A stretch of 64,000 nt of DNA, taken from assembly GCA_900312665.1 (NCBI GenBank), contig ONZQ02000015.1, forward strand, positions 310,001 through 374,000, written 5' to 3'. Origin of the DNA: Cephalotrichum gorgonifer (taxonomy: Eukaryota; Ascomycota; Sordariomycetes; Microascales; Microascaceae). Position 1 is the first letter of the stretch, and the number at the start of each line of letters is the position of its first letter. The notes beneath the pieces are model-generated. The model saw only the letters and a program-made list of their open reading frames with translations, was not told where the DNA came from and searched no databases. Positions 44,189 through 55,436 of this stretch are shown here, in pieces. The position numbers and the translations under genes were made by a program.

Positions 44189-44736
44189 ATGGACCAGGTT
44201 AAATTGCCTACCAGCGGAGCGCATGCCACCGCCATCATCACGGGCGCCTTCCTGTCAGGCATGTTCTCAGTCCATCCCACTAACCTGCAGAGTGAAACTA
44301 ACTCACCTGTGTAGGTGCCATGATGGCGTTGTCCTATATAACGGTACCCATCTTCCGGAGTACCATCTCCGACCCGGCTCTTCTAGTCCACCTGTGGTCG
44401 CGCATGTACCATTACGGCCACCTCTCTGCGCCGCCCATGGCACTCATGACTCTAGCCATGTACCTCTACACGGCCCGCACGTACAGTGCACGTGGAACGG
44501 GCTGGGCCCTTCCGGTTGTGGCCGGCATCACCACCATCTCGATCGTGCCCTTTACCTTCATATGCATGGTTCCGACGAATGACGAGCTGTTTCGACTGAC
44601 GGCAGAGAGTGACGCGGGGTCAGTCATCTCTCTAGACGAAGTGCGGGGCCTCCTGGTCAAGTGGGGATGGCTGCACTTTGTAAGGTCGTTGTTCCCGCTG
44701 GCTGGTGCATTGGTTGGCATCTCGGGAACTTGTTAG
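44189..44736 (+). CDS. DUF1772 membrane protein (anthrone-oxygenase-like)
   Basis: Two exons: 44189-44258 and 44315-44736, giving 163 residues. The intron uses a GC donor (TCAG|GCATGT) and ends CTAACTCACCTGTGTAG. Reading through it meets a stop at its end, so splicing is required. The spliced protein shows the DUF1772 order: GAFLSGAMMALSYITVP, then WSRMYHYGHLSAPPMA, then VPFTFICMVPTNDELF and finally WGWLHFVRSLFPLAGALVG, with four hydrophobic helices. The conserved Arg and His in those motifs are present. Characterised fungal members oxidise anthrones to anthraquinones without added cofactors in polyketide pathways, but many DUF1772 genes lie elsewhere and have unknown roles. No polyketide synthase is in this window, so the anthrone role is only a possibility. 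Confidence 0.87.
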
Positions 44737-45327
44737 ATTTCGGTAGTTAGTGGTGGTGTAAGGAAGTACTGTCCCTTGCGCCTGTCGGTAATTCGAGGGC
44801 GGTTGAATCCTTCAACGAGGAGATAGATGGCGTCACGGCTGTCCACACGGGAATGATGGTGCTGGAGCGAACGGGGAGGTAGACACTACAATATCAGAAT
44901 GAGTTGTTAGGGATGGATGGAGGGCTAAGTCGTTGGCTTTGCCTGAGTCATCCCTTCATGTCGGATGGTGTGCGCATTGGGATATGACTGTAAGATACCG
45001 CTAACATACAAACACAACACAGGAGCATAGACGGGAGAATGTTAATTAAATTATATTTGTTCCACCAAAACATCCGTGCCTATTTGGCGCGAGTTGACGT
45101 GGTAGCTTCCGAAGGGTCTGGGCAGCCGACTATTCTAGGAGGAGGGCATGAAGACTAATGCTCATACAGGCGACCCAGTACCGGCCGAGCCCGATATGGA
45201 CTGGCCATCATGGCTGGCCGTTTGATCGGGTAGTCGGGTGTCTTCTGGTGAGACATGGAAACGCGTTGGGGCTTATTCTAAGGTAGCGTTGAGAATTTGC
45301 TTCAGTGGATTGTTTCTGCGAGTTTGC
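44737..45327. other. intergenic, no gene
   Basis: 590 bp between the DUF1772 gene and a pseudogene. Nothing recognised. Confidence 0.5.
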
Positions 45328-45793
45328 TCAAGGAAGGAACGGCCAGATCCGGCGTAGCCCCCGCCACTCGCTTGAACCGCGCCGGATCTAGCCCGTTCCG
45401 ACGCGCAACGGCCACCAACTTCTCGTCCTTTCCCGGGTTGACAACCTCCCTAACCGAGCTATGACGGGACGCGTTACATAGGAACGCTGCCATCTGTTAG
45501 AAACACCAGCGAGAGGTGTACTTGGCAAGCATGTAGGCGTAGATATGGGTGTGGTGGGAGGCCGTGACGGGGGGCAAGGGGGGGCAGACTGGGAAGCCGC
45601 GATGGCGGGCTCGGCTGATGGAGAAGCAAACGTCGGAGGTCTCGCTAAGGCGGTTGATGTATCTAACCGCTTCCCGATGCTCTTGGAGTTCGCCGACGAG
45701 TTTGTCGTGGTACTACTGGGGTATGTGGCGGGCAAGGCCGAGCTTGGAGTGCCATCGGGTGAGGATTGCGTCCCTTATTGTGTTTGTATTCAT
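45328..45793 (-). pseudogene. broken conserved fungal gene with two stops and a frameshift
   Basis: From ATG 45793 the minus strand reads MNTNTIRDAILTRWHSKLGL and RHIPQ, then an in-frame TAG. YHDKLVGELQEHREAVRYIN and AYMLAKYTSRWCF follow, then an in-frame TAA, then MAAFLCNASRHSSVREVVNP and LDPARFKRVAG. After that one base too many in a G run shifts the frame: the shifted frame reads LRRIWPFLP and stops at 45328. No introns can remove the stops. Continuous protein-like sequence across both stops shows a once intact gene of about 150 codons. It resembles fungal hypothetical proteins, but I cannot name the family. The first stop could come from a Trp codon by a G-to-A change. Confidence 0.7.
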
Positions 45794-45923
45794 GGCGGTG
45801 GATAGTGAAGAAGTGCTCTTCAGGAGTTGGAAGTTATCAGCAAAAGGCCTGATGTTTTAGATATCCAGAGCAGCAAAGGAAGAGGTGGATAATAAAGGTC
45901 TAACGTGTAAATGAGACATGTAA

Positions 45924-46525
45924 ATGGCTGAGGAAGGCAGACCACGCGATCGTTGTCGTTGGAGACGAAATGACGAGGAGCAAGTCCATGGATGCCGCCC
46001 TGAGGATATTGGGTTGAAGTCCTTTTCTGTTCCCCATGTCCAAGGACATCAAACCGAACCATATAGACTGTGCTGGGAGGAGCATATTTTGATCGTGGCG
46101 CTGATGAGAGCCGGTGAGCCGATGGCTCTCAGGGTCAGTGATTTTTCCCGCTCGCCAAATTCCGACACGCGAAGGAGCCTGAGGACATCACAGCCCAAAC
46201 TGTTAAATGGACGCCCGCAATTGTGTTGGTGCATGCGGTATTGAACAACGGGGACACGGCTGTCAAGTTTATCAAGCACATCCGTCGCCGGAATCCCGGG
46301 GTACGGGTGGTGGTAGTTGCTGGAGTCGTACAGTCGCAGTTCGTCTCTGTCAAGTCCGGGAACAAGTTTGCAGCTTTACACGAAAGTGATCCGAACCTGT
46401 CTCTCGTCGCACTTCGCATCTCCGAGAACAAGTTCAAGGGCGGTTTGGGGGGGGGGGGGCGATACTTGGAACAGGCTTTTCAACATTACACACTTGGTCT
46501 GAAAAGGGAGGAGGTTAATTGGTAG
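45924..46525 (+). pseudogene. uracil-phosphoribosyltransferase-like pseudogene
   Basis: The plus strand carries phosphoribosyltransferase-like sequence broken into at least three frames. One frame reads KSFSVPHVQGHQTEPYRLCW and LIVALMRAGEPMALRVSD. Missing one base near 46140, it moves to FRHAKEPEDITAQTVKWTP and IVLVHAVLNNGDTAVKFIKHI, NPGVRVVVVAGVV and LSLVALRISENKF. A G13 run (46447-46459) then shifts it again to DTWNRLFNITHL. The MRAGEPM and VLNNGDTAVKFI segments match the active-site loops of UPRT-type domains, where a conserved D-x-x-x-x-x-G-x-T loop would bind PRPP. The 5' part before 46010 is not clear. It lies beside another pseudogene on the opposite strand, tail to tail or head to head depending on lost ends. 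Confidence 0.7.
46447..46459. repeat. G13 homopolymer at a frameshift
   Basis: Thirteen G in a row sit exactly where the phosphoribosyltransferase-like frame changes. Slippage in replication, or a sequencing length error, could both produce it. Confidence 0.85.
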
Positions 46526-46847
46526 GAGTACGGACAGGGGTAACAATTTGAATCTCGTCGATTAAAAATACGGACCTTCTAGTCTTAAAATTCCACACCC
46601 ATGTATCTCGAGACCTGACGTATCTCCCGAAGTGCATTCTCCTCCTGCGTGATTCGCAAAGACGCGTCTGGTTCCTGTAGTCGCCGTGGTTTTCACCACT
46701 CTCCTACCTATAACTGGCTCGCCTGAACTACGCTTGCGGGTTGTGAAGCTCCCGCAACGCCGACTCATCCTTTACCACGTCGTCAACCAGAGTGACGACG
46801 CCGCGAAGATGACCGTTCAAATCCGCCCAATGCAGTTTCCAGTTCAT

Positions 46848-48011
46848 CTATGACGCGTTCTGCACCGAGGTCCAACCGCGCAAGGTACCCAAAGCGAGCC
46901 TCATACTCTCCGGTGGTCCGCGGTACCGCAGATTTGGGTACAGAGTAGTGTTAGGCTCGAGCTGCAGCTCAAATCGACCGCCACTCTCTTTGAATACCTC
47001 TAGCATACTAAGCAGGGGGTAGAAGTATACGGGCTCTGATGGGCGACCCGATCTCAACTTAACAAGGCGAATCTCTTTCAGGCGGAGAAACTCTGCCTCC
47101 ATAACGAGGTCGAAGAAATTGAACCACGCCACGTTGTGGGAATACAGGCACACACATGCCAGTGTAAGAGATGTGAGAGTCTTCCGGTAGTGCGCAATGA
47201 CGCTCGCTAATACTCCTGGCGATAACGTGAGGGAGGTGAGAGCAAGGGTGGTGATCGGCTGTACTACAGGCGATACCGAGAGCGAAAATAGTAGCATCCC
47301 CGCCCAAGGAGGTTCGAGGGTTAGCGAAAGCGATCTCAGGAGCGTAGCCCCTTCTATCATGCTCAAGACTTGGTTCATTGATAAGGAACTACGCCTGGCG
47401 CGGTACTCGAAATGCAACACACGGGATCCCCACGCCTCTTTAAAGGCTGGAGACCTGGTCATATCCCGGAGTGCATGTACGCCTCCCTTGGAAACCACGA
47501 CCTGAGCCTTCTCGATGAGGCGTACCGAGCTGATGGGCGGACCCCCACCGAGGGTGAAAAGCGACAGAAGGAGGTACAGAACTTCGGGTACCGTTGGGAC
47601 CGGCCGGAAGTTGAAACTATGGGCCACCTCCGATACGTCGGTGAGCTCCAACCCGTTGCACAGGGTAAACGAGCACAGGGACCGAAGGAACATCTGTGCC
47701 GAGGGCGAGGACAGGTCAAGAGCGCCTTGCTTTGTTCGTGGCCAGTCCCGTCGAATAGATCGGCGCCGTCCAATCCTAACTCGTACCGTTCGGACGGCGC
47801 GCGCGAAGATATCGTTCGAGGCGATTCTGTGGAGCTTGGCAATACTTGAGGGAGATAGATCGGTGTCTAGGATGGCGAACCAAGCGGTGGCGAAGGCCTG
47901 CAAGGAAGTCTTGTGGTGGAGGTGCGAGACGAGCCGTAGGCTGAGGAGAGTGTCCGCGTCGGCGAATCTCGCGATGAGTTCGAGGATCTCGGGGATGTGG
48001 GTGACGAGCAT
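46848..48011 (-). CDS. F-box-like protein
   Basis: Single exon, 387 residues. The N-terminus IPEILELIARFADADTLLSLRLVSHLHHKTS is a degenerate F-box of the fungal type. Leucine-rich segments follow, such as LRSLSLTL and TTLALTSLTLSPGVLASVI, then LTSLTLACVCLYSHNVAW and RLKEIRLVKL, as in F-box proteins with irregular LRRs. A basic stretch RVRIGRRRSIRRDWPRTK lies at about 75-92. It would bind Skp1 and a target in an SCF complex; the target is unknown. The start is the first ATG and has the F-box immediately after it. Confidence 0.82.
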   Translation of the reverse strand: MLVTHIPEILELIARFADADTLLSLRLVSHLHHKTSLQAFATAWFAILDTDLSPSSIAKLHRIASNDIFARAVRTVRVRIGRRRSIRRDWPRTKQGALDLSSPSAQMFLRSLCSFTLCNGLELTDVSEVAHSFNFRPVPTVPEVLYLLLSLFTLGGGPPISSVRLIEKAQVVVSKGGVHALRDMTRSPAFKEAWGSRVLHFEYRARRSSLSMNQVLSMIEGATLLRSLSLTLEPPWAGMLLFSLSVSPVVQPITTLALTSLTLSPGVLASVIAHYRKTLTSLTLACVCLYSHNVAWFNFFDLVMEAEFLRLKEIRLVKLRSGRPSEPVYFYPLLSMLEVFKESGGRFELQLEPNTTLYPNLRYRGPPESMRLALGTLRGWTSVQNAS

Positions 48012-51000
48012 CGTTTCGGCAGCTGGCAGATGGGTATTTCGTCAGGGATCCAGTAGGTGAAGATTATACCTGGAAAGGAGGAAGGAAGGGGGAGAAAGAA
48101 ACCAAATAGGGGGGAATGTAGCCCTGTTATATAGGTGCTCATCATCTTGTTTGTTTATACTGTTAAAAGTTTATCGTGAGTTTTACTCTTTTTCTTTATT
48201 TTTTTTGATAACGACCTTGAAATTCGAGCTGACGGCTAGGAGGCTTAACGTCTTGAGTTTATTTCCAGTAGAGTTATTCTGATAGCAAGTACCGTCCGGA
48301 TAATGTACACCGTTGTAAGTGAAGCTTCCTAAATATTCTACACCGACGGGGCCTCATCACGGTAAAGCAAACTTTAGCTATGCGTACTTGTACAAGGGCT
48401 AAAGATCACATAGTGTTTGTTTTCGGGTGTCGCCAGCATGAAGCTACTCACTATCAGGGGTTAGGCACTGCGGCCCTGGTACGTTGGTCGTGATATAAGG
48501 CCGTTCATCACTCGAGATATAAACCAGACTTTCTCCATCGGCAGATGCCGGGAGAGAATTTACACCCGCCGACTAGCTTTGTCTAGGTCTCTACCCGAGT
48601 CCGGAGAGAGCATGCTAGTGGGAGAGAGATTTCCCACAAGTGAGTGGTACAGGCATTATAAGCTACGAGTTGGGCGTTTCTCGCAGCGGGTGCATTAACA
48701 CTGCAAGCTGGAAGTAATTGCCTCCAAGTGTGTCATCTGCCAGTAGCATCGCCCATTGGGTATCGGTTGCCCACCTCCCCATCAAGAGAACTCTATACAG
48801 GTAACATCATAAGTGCTCGAAAGTATCGTCTATGGCTCATTAATAGTGGTACCGCAATGCTTCAAGTGATTTTCCTTGTCCTTTCTTCCCATACATCCGT
48901 CCCCATGATTTATTCCTCGTCTCTATCTCTACCCCTCCCATTCCAGTCACTCGAAGAGGTCGATAAGATGGAGAAGAGCGTAGAAGTGTTGGAGGGATGG
49001 GGCATGGCACAAGATGGGGGTCGGATCGGGGCGATGCTGGCACTAAAATATATCGTAGTACTTGAGCTTATCATCGCATCCCGCAATGCACAGGTCCAAG
49101 TGTGTCATTGTAGGAGGAAACCCTGGCACACCGTCTTGTGGGCTAACATTTGCGGTGTCGTTCGTCTCCGCCTGCGGATTCGCGCCGCACGATCTTGTGA
49201 CTCCGCGTCGCCGAATCAACGCATTCACATCTGTAGGGGCAGGCACTGGTAAGTCGAGATTGAGACACCGAGATGGAAATACGCGGCGGCTTTTAAGGGT
49301 AACGTAACTAGGGTAGCGGGATAATGCAGGTGGGGAGCCACCAGCGAAACAGAAACATGGGGGAATCGTTAGCCTCCTTTCCCCGCGCTGGGGGAGGAGT
49401 GGAGTCACATCGTGATTTAGTCTAGTGAGTCGCAGCAGGACCCTAACTGGCCGACCAAGCTGGCCGGGACCTTCCCGAGCACCGGGATCATGGTCTCTCA
49501 CCCCCTCCTCCCTACCCTTTTCTCTTCCCCCAGCCTTGGCATTTCTGTAACGCTGGTCTTCACCTCGTCCTCCATCGCAGTGACAAAAGGCCGCTCCATT
49601 CAACCACCAGTGATTTCCCTATCTCTACCATGAATCGAGGGTACCAGGGCTGCGTCGTTGACTAATGGGCTGTGTGGCGAGGGCTTGGCGGATACGCTCC
49701 GCCAGCTTGTGGTAATGTGCACATGAGCAGGGAGTTCTGTAGCATCCATCGGGGATAAGGCTAGACCAGCTTCACCCCATGTTTTAACGCTCACGCCCGA
49801 CATATCCCTGGTGCTCCCGATTGGAATTAAGATTTCACACTACTTTCCGGGGTGGGTAGTATTATTCCCAGCCCGCTCGGACGTAGACTAAAAAAAACAG
49901 AGTTAAACACCCGACGGTTAAACGACCCCAGCTTTCGAAGCAGCCGGCCAAGAAAGGGCGACCTGGAAATCTACCTGTGGGGAAAGTCTCCGTCGGCGAA
50001 ATACCACATGGCCCAGAAGCCTCCGACGGTTAAATCGCGCATCCGGAAAAGGTCCCGAATGGGACGACAGCTTGAGCAAGAAGCCAATCATGACGGGGGA
50101 ATTGGATCGCCCGACCAGGATATATCATGTTCTCGTGCGTTCCATTCGACCGCAAGCTTCTGGAAGGGAGATAGCCAAGGCCAGGACATTACTCCGGACT
50201 GCAAGTACCAATTGAGTCAAACTCCGTAAGAAATCCTGCCCCTTTGTGGCTATAACTCCGTTGTCTCGGGGTAAGTGGAGCATGTGACGCATTGTGCATT
50301 CGATCGAGATGTCGGCTGACGACGACCCGACCCCGACACGCGCGCTTGGAACCAGGAATCAACATTCCACCCTTGCAATGGACAGGACATAGTTAGAGCA
50401 AGCCCAATTTGCCATGTCTCCTTGATAGCTCCCACTTGGGGAGGATTACTGAGTACCATAAGGCCCTCTTCTTCTCGGTAGACTCATTAGGTGTGGCGCT
50501 AACCGAAGGTTTTTGCGATTCTTGCTCGTCTTGACTCTCGATGACGGTATGGTAATAGGAGTACTTGCACTTAGGACCGACCTCGGCAGATAAACTTGCG
50601 TTAACCCCCTTGTTGGAAAACCTTGTTTGAAGCTTGCGAAGGGAATGAATGAGGTGGCGGGTCTCGCCTTCGGGCCTTTAACCCCCGCAATGTTTCCCCG
50701 CACTCGAGTGTGACGTTGATGGGGATGTGGATCGGCAATCCCCACATTCTCATTTGAGTGTATGAAGTACGAGTACAGAGTACGAGTAAGATGAGGTGAC
50801 TTGTCGACTGGCCTGAACCGAACCATTCCCCGCCATCTCGAAACCACCCCACACACCCCTTCTTAGAGGCCCTCTCCGCACTTGTGCAGTCTCCCCGGAT
50901 CCGCTAGCGGACAGGCGTTCCCCTCCAAGTCTTTATTCCCTTCCATTTTTCCTCTGCTTATTTTGTTCCTACTCTGTTAGAAGGGACACCACCCCTGCTC

Positions 51001-51544
51001 ATCTCTCGAGTAGTACTGTGGGTCGAGAGAGCTGCTCCTCAGACTGAAGATCATTGGCTGTATGTCGGCAGCTTGCAGGTTGGGGCCCCAGTTAACGTTG
51101 ATCATTTTTAATAAGTACCTACCCGGAAAGGAAAGGTGGGAGGAAAATGCGGGTCAAGGGAGCACGAGTACTTGCTCTCGTACTCCACACTTGCAGACCA
51201 TAATACCCCGGAGAGTGAGTGGGGAGTAGCAACCAGGATCGCCATGGCGAAATACCCGAGGAGAGACACTGTCTCTGGTCGTGTCGCGTTGCACCTGGCA
51301 CGAACTCCTAGCTTGACTTAAATACGGTGATCCCCCGCCTCATCTGGTTCTAGTTAATGTCGGCGAAAGCTTGTCGTATGCGCCAGGTCCATCTACGTCA
51401 TAATCCCCTTTTCGGCCCACATCACCCGAGTCTCTTTCACGGCGCGGTCCTCTCGACGCTCAATCCGAGACCATCCATCATCAGCATCACCTCTATACCT
51501 CCCACGCCGCTGATCCCAGGATCGGGGACAACACAACCGCCAGC
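48012..51544. other. 3.5 kb gene-poor stretch
   Basis: The longest stretch without a supported gene. Frames up to 186 codons (49043-49603 minus; 48728-49252 plus; 50446-50856 minus) have erratic composition, no domains and no splice continuity. A CGACGGTTAAA motif occurs twice (49908 and 50023). No transposon ends, tRNA or long repeats were recognised. The last kilobase should contain the FucP-type transporter promoter. Confidence 0.5.
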
Positions 51545-53125
51545 ATGGGCATCAAGGAGTTCATCAAGGCGCGTCCGCTGAGGACGAAGGACAACGTCAG
51601 GACAAATGCTGCCGAATTGACACTGAAACAATCACTCTGGCCAATTATCCTTGTCACCGTCCTCTTCTTCCTCTGGGGCTTCTCATATGGTAAGTAAAAA
51701 TAAACTCTAATGTGGCGCACAAGCCGTTACGGGCCCCTCGACTTTGCCATTAATGTTCGCTAACCCTTTGCTTGTGCCCCAGGCCTCCTCGACACTTTGA
51801 ACAAGCACTTCCAAGAGGTCCTTGACATCACACGCGCTCGCTCGGCGGGTCTCCAAGCCGCCTACTTCGGGTGTGTCGTCTATCCATCCCCATCCCACCA
51901 GGTCACATCGAGTTTCATAGTTCATGGTAACTAACCCGCTCCCATCAGTGCCTACCCTCTTGCCTCCCTCGGCCACGCGGCATGGCTCCTCCGCCACTAC
52001 GGCTACAAGGCCGTCTTCATCTGGGGTCTCTTCCTCTACGGAGTCGGCGCCCTCATCGCCATCCCCTGCATCAAGGCCGGGTCCTTCGCGGGCTTCTGCA
52101 TCTCCATCTTCATCATCGGTAACGGCCTGGGCTCCCTCGAGACGGCAGCGAACCCCTACATCACCGTGTGCGGACCCCCCAAGTTCTCCGAGATGCGTAT
52201 CAACCTCTCCCAGGCCTTCAACGGTATCGGCACGGTCGTCGCACCCCTCATGGGCTCGTACGTCTTCTTCAAGTTCGACGATAAGGCGGCCCTGGATAAC
52301 GTCCAGTGGGTCTACACCGCCATCGCCATCTTCGTCTGGGGCCTCGCCATCATCTTCTACATCTCGCCCATCCCCGAGATCACCGACGCCGACATGGAGT
52401 TCCAGGCCGACGAGGCCGACGCCTCCTACGCCGAGAAGCCCTTCACCAAGCAGTACACTCTTTTCCACGCCTCCATCGCCCAGTTCTGCTACACCGGCGC
52501 CCAGGTCGGCATCGCCAGCTTCTTCATCAACTACGCCGTCGAGACCCGCCCGGGCACCTCGTCGGCCATGGGCGCCCAGCTCTTCGCCGGCGCCCAGGCC
52601 GCCTTCGCGCTCGGACGATTCGTGGGCGTTGGCTTGATGAACTACATCAAGCCGCGCTACGTCTTCCTCGCCTTCATGACCTCCTGCATCATCTTCATCG
52701 CCCCCTCCATCGTCCACACCGGCACCCCGGGTATCGCCATGCTCTACGTCGTGCTCTTCTTCGAGTCTATCTGCTTCCCGACCATCATGGCCCTCGGCAT
52801 GCGCGGTCTCGGCCGTCATACGAAGCGCGGTAGCGGCTTCATCGTCGCCGGTGTCGCGGGCGGCGCCGTCGTGCCCCCGATCCTCGCCGCCACGGCCGAT
52901 GCCCGTAACAGCATGGGGCTGGCAATGGTCGTGCCGCTGTGCTTCTTCCTCGTTTCGTGGTCATATTCGCTCTGTGTCAACTTCGTACCGAGGTATACGA
53001 GGGTCATAGATGCGTTCCACGAGACTACGGTTGGTGCGGATGTTCTGGATAGAGTTGATGCTGAGAAGGCGAGGGTGTCGGCCGAGGACCAGGCGCGCAA
53101 GATTTCTACTCCTACTGCCCCGTAA
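51545..53125 (+). CDS. MFS transporter, FucP/glucose-galactose porter type
   Basis: Three exons: 51545-51689, 51783-51870 and 51949-53125, giving 469 residues. The first helix LVTVLFFLWGFSYGLLDTLN is the FucP-family opening, in which the acidic residue after GFSYG-LL is the likely proton site. AGLQAAYFGAYPLASLG, NGLGSLETAANPYITVCGPP and RINLSQAFNGIGTVVAPLMGSYVFF follow. These match the fucose:H+ symporter family (TC 2.A.1.7), whose ETAANPYI motif is diagnostic. The C-half has helices ending in a soluble tail. It probably imports a sugar across the plasma membrane; whether fucose, glucose or galactose is not shown. An antisense open frame of 370 codons mirrors it and is only a composition effect. 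Confidence 0.95.
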
Positions 53126-54224
53126 CCTGGATCATTCCACTTATGCCAAGCGTATATATCATTAGCGAGGGGGACAAATAATTGAACTCCATTTTCTACA
53201 GAATAACGCTCCGTCACGCCGGTAATACTATTAACGAGTGTTATGAATTGCCCTGTAAAGATATTCTTCTACTTTTCTGGGCTCTGCTCTTTGGAGTTAG
53301 TTCAGCAAGAACGTTAGTTAGAAGATGTAAATCGCGAGAGAAGTAAGGATCTACCATATCAATCCGTTGTATTATCATGGGATAAAACCTGACCCTCAGT
53401 AGTAGTTACCATTGCCGCCAGCCAAGACAGAGGTTAATCATCCGGTGTATCTCCAGGTATTACAGAGTCATATAATTCCTACATGATGGTTGGCCTCGTA
53501 ATCCTACCACCATTGGCTCGCATGTCGATGCGTATGAATAGAATTGTGATAAGATCCGCGGGGTTATATATTGGTCAATCGATCAGTAGGTATGTTGGAG
53601 GCGAGATGAGGTATAAGAGAGAGATGATAGATACATGGATTCCCGTGTCAGATACCCGCTGGACGTATGATAGAGCATATTTATTGAGGTGAAGACTGCA
53701 ATTTAACTCATCGCCCAAGGTAATTCCACAGATAGAAACATCCCTCTGGCCGTTTAAACTTATTTGGCGATCCCGGTTTGACAGATACCGGACTCAATCC
53801 CGCGGTCATGCAAGATTGTCTGCGCCCACGGGCGGGTTGATCCGCAAGATAAAGCTTGCGAATACCGACCTTCGCGTGAACACCCGGTGCCGGGACTCCA
53901 ATCAGGCATTACGAACCTACCGGTTTCTACCCCTCACTTTGTTCCATCATTTTGGCCCAAGGTCTAGTTATATAAATTGACCTTAAATTAGAACCAAGGT
54001 GCCAAGGTGCCTAATTCACCAATCCAGCCTGCAAGAAATATTAAGCAATCGGACAATTTCCCCAGTTATAGTATCAGAATTAGCCAATTGCCTGCGCCTC
54101 ATTCATAGATCGACGTGCAATTGTCATTCCCGCCTGTTTATATAATGTGCCTAATCATCCTCTACTCCGCTCACTCGATATCCGTCGTCCGCCATTTCCA
54201 GAAACACTTACACCCCTGGTAACA
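53126..54224. other. intergenic, AT-rich, no gene
   Basis: 1.1 kb of AT-rich sequence between two plus-strand genes. Nothing recognised apart from the likely promoter of the secreted-protein gene. Confidence 0.5.
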
Positions 54225-54869
54225 ATGCGCTTCTTGCCAATCATTCTCGCGGGGGCCTTCGCGCCCATCGTCGGCCTCGCCGCTCCGGCCGGCCAAGATG
54301 ACCTCACCAAGAGGGATAACCTGTGCAACTTGAGCGCGCCCCCCGAGACCTGCCAGCCAGATCCCACAGTGACGGTTGAGGAAACCGCACTCCGCGCGTA
54401 CAACTTCTACCGCGCGTTTGTGCTTGATGGGAACCCAAGGTTGATGTTTTCCCTCATAGACTCGGTCTATAAGGTGAGCACCCCTACCTTCCGATGAGCT
54501 TCAAGGCGGAGATAGTCTAATGCGCGACAGCAAAACACTCCTGGGTATGCGAGCGGTCCCAACGCAATCTGGCCGCTCTTCTGCGGCGGGAGGGTGATAG
54601 GAACCGAGCAGAACACGGACTGGTGCTTCGACGCTTCCACGAACATGTCTTACGCGCGGTACTCGACGACGGACAGATGGCACTGGGTTGATGGCTGTAT
54701 TCATGAACATGTAGGCACCATCTGTCTTGAATTACTACCTAGCTACCTGGCTCCCAAATGATGCTAACTTCTTATTTAGTGGGATCAAGGTGAGAGAATT
54801 CCGGCAGCGGAAAAGTGCTACCAACTGCCGGACCCGGAAGCAGCTGCCCCGGAGGAAGACGCACCCTAG
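54225..54869 (+). CDS. small secreted cysteine-containing protein
   Basis: Three exons: 54225-54473, 54531-54710 and 54780-54869, giving 172 residues. A signal peptide (residues 1-19 or so: LPIILAGAFAPIVGLA) is followed by AAPAGQDDLTKR, whose dibasic Lys-Arg looks like a Kex2 processing site. The mature part has six cysteines (NLC, ETC, LFC, DWC, GCI, EKC), an even number consistent with three disulphides. It is rich in Trp and Tyr and ends in an acidic tail. I do not recognise the domain. Size, secretion and cysteines fit an effector-like or cell-surface protein, which is inference only. Confidence 0.8.
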
Positions 54870-55436
54870 AGCAATAGCAGGTTTTCATATCTCTATCACA
54901 TTAGTTCTAGTCGCATGGGTAGTTTGTGACAAACAAGAGCGCTGTGCTCTCGTCTTGAATTTAATACCACTGCGATTTTGCCCGCGTACCTCTCGCACAT
55001 ATACTCCCTTATTGTCCCGCTCGTTGTATGCGTAAAAATGCAGTTAGGCCTTACAATGGCCCAACAATAATTCAGATTACCTTCCGGAAGAATCTAGCTG
55101 AAGGCGTTTGATTGGTGTGGTGAAGAGGCAAGTTAAACTGCGGAAGTGGCCGAGATATGTCTCCGGAAAGTCTCCGATCCACATCGTTTCCCTGCAGTTA
55201 TATACAAAGTCTGCGATAATGCTCCGAGGGTAGGCAGCATACCGTTTATTGAGCTTTAGGGGAACGTATTGTGTTGAACTCGGAACTATCGTGTATATAT
55301 ATGCCCCCTCTGCCCCCATTTCCCCCTACCTATCTTATTTCCAATCCAACCTCAAATCAACCCGTGCCTGTCTATAAACGGCCGCACACTATTACCTTCA
55401 CACTATCTATACTACATAACCACATTTCCTTTCAAC
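54870..55436. other. intergenic, no gene
   Basis: 570 bp upstream of the reductase gene. TATATATA at about 55294-55301 lies about 140 bp before its ATG and may be the core promoter. Confidence 0.45.

Noticed and set aside
49043..49603. Minus-strand open frame of 186 codons
   Set aside because: Low complexity at one end, no recognisable domain, and no splice continuity.
51707..52819. Minus-strand open frame of 370 codons
   Set aside because: It is antisense to the FucP-type transporter, rich in Glu, Gly, Asp and Val, and has no domain. It mirrors the GC-rich third positions of the real gene.
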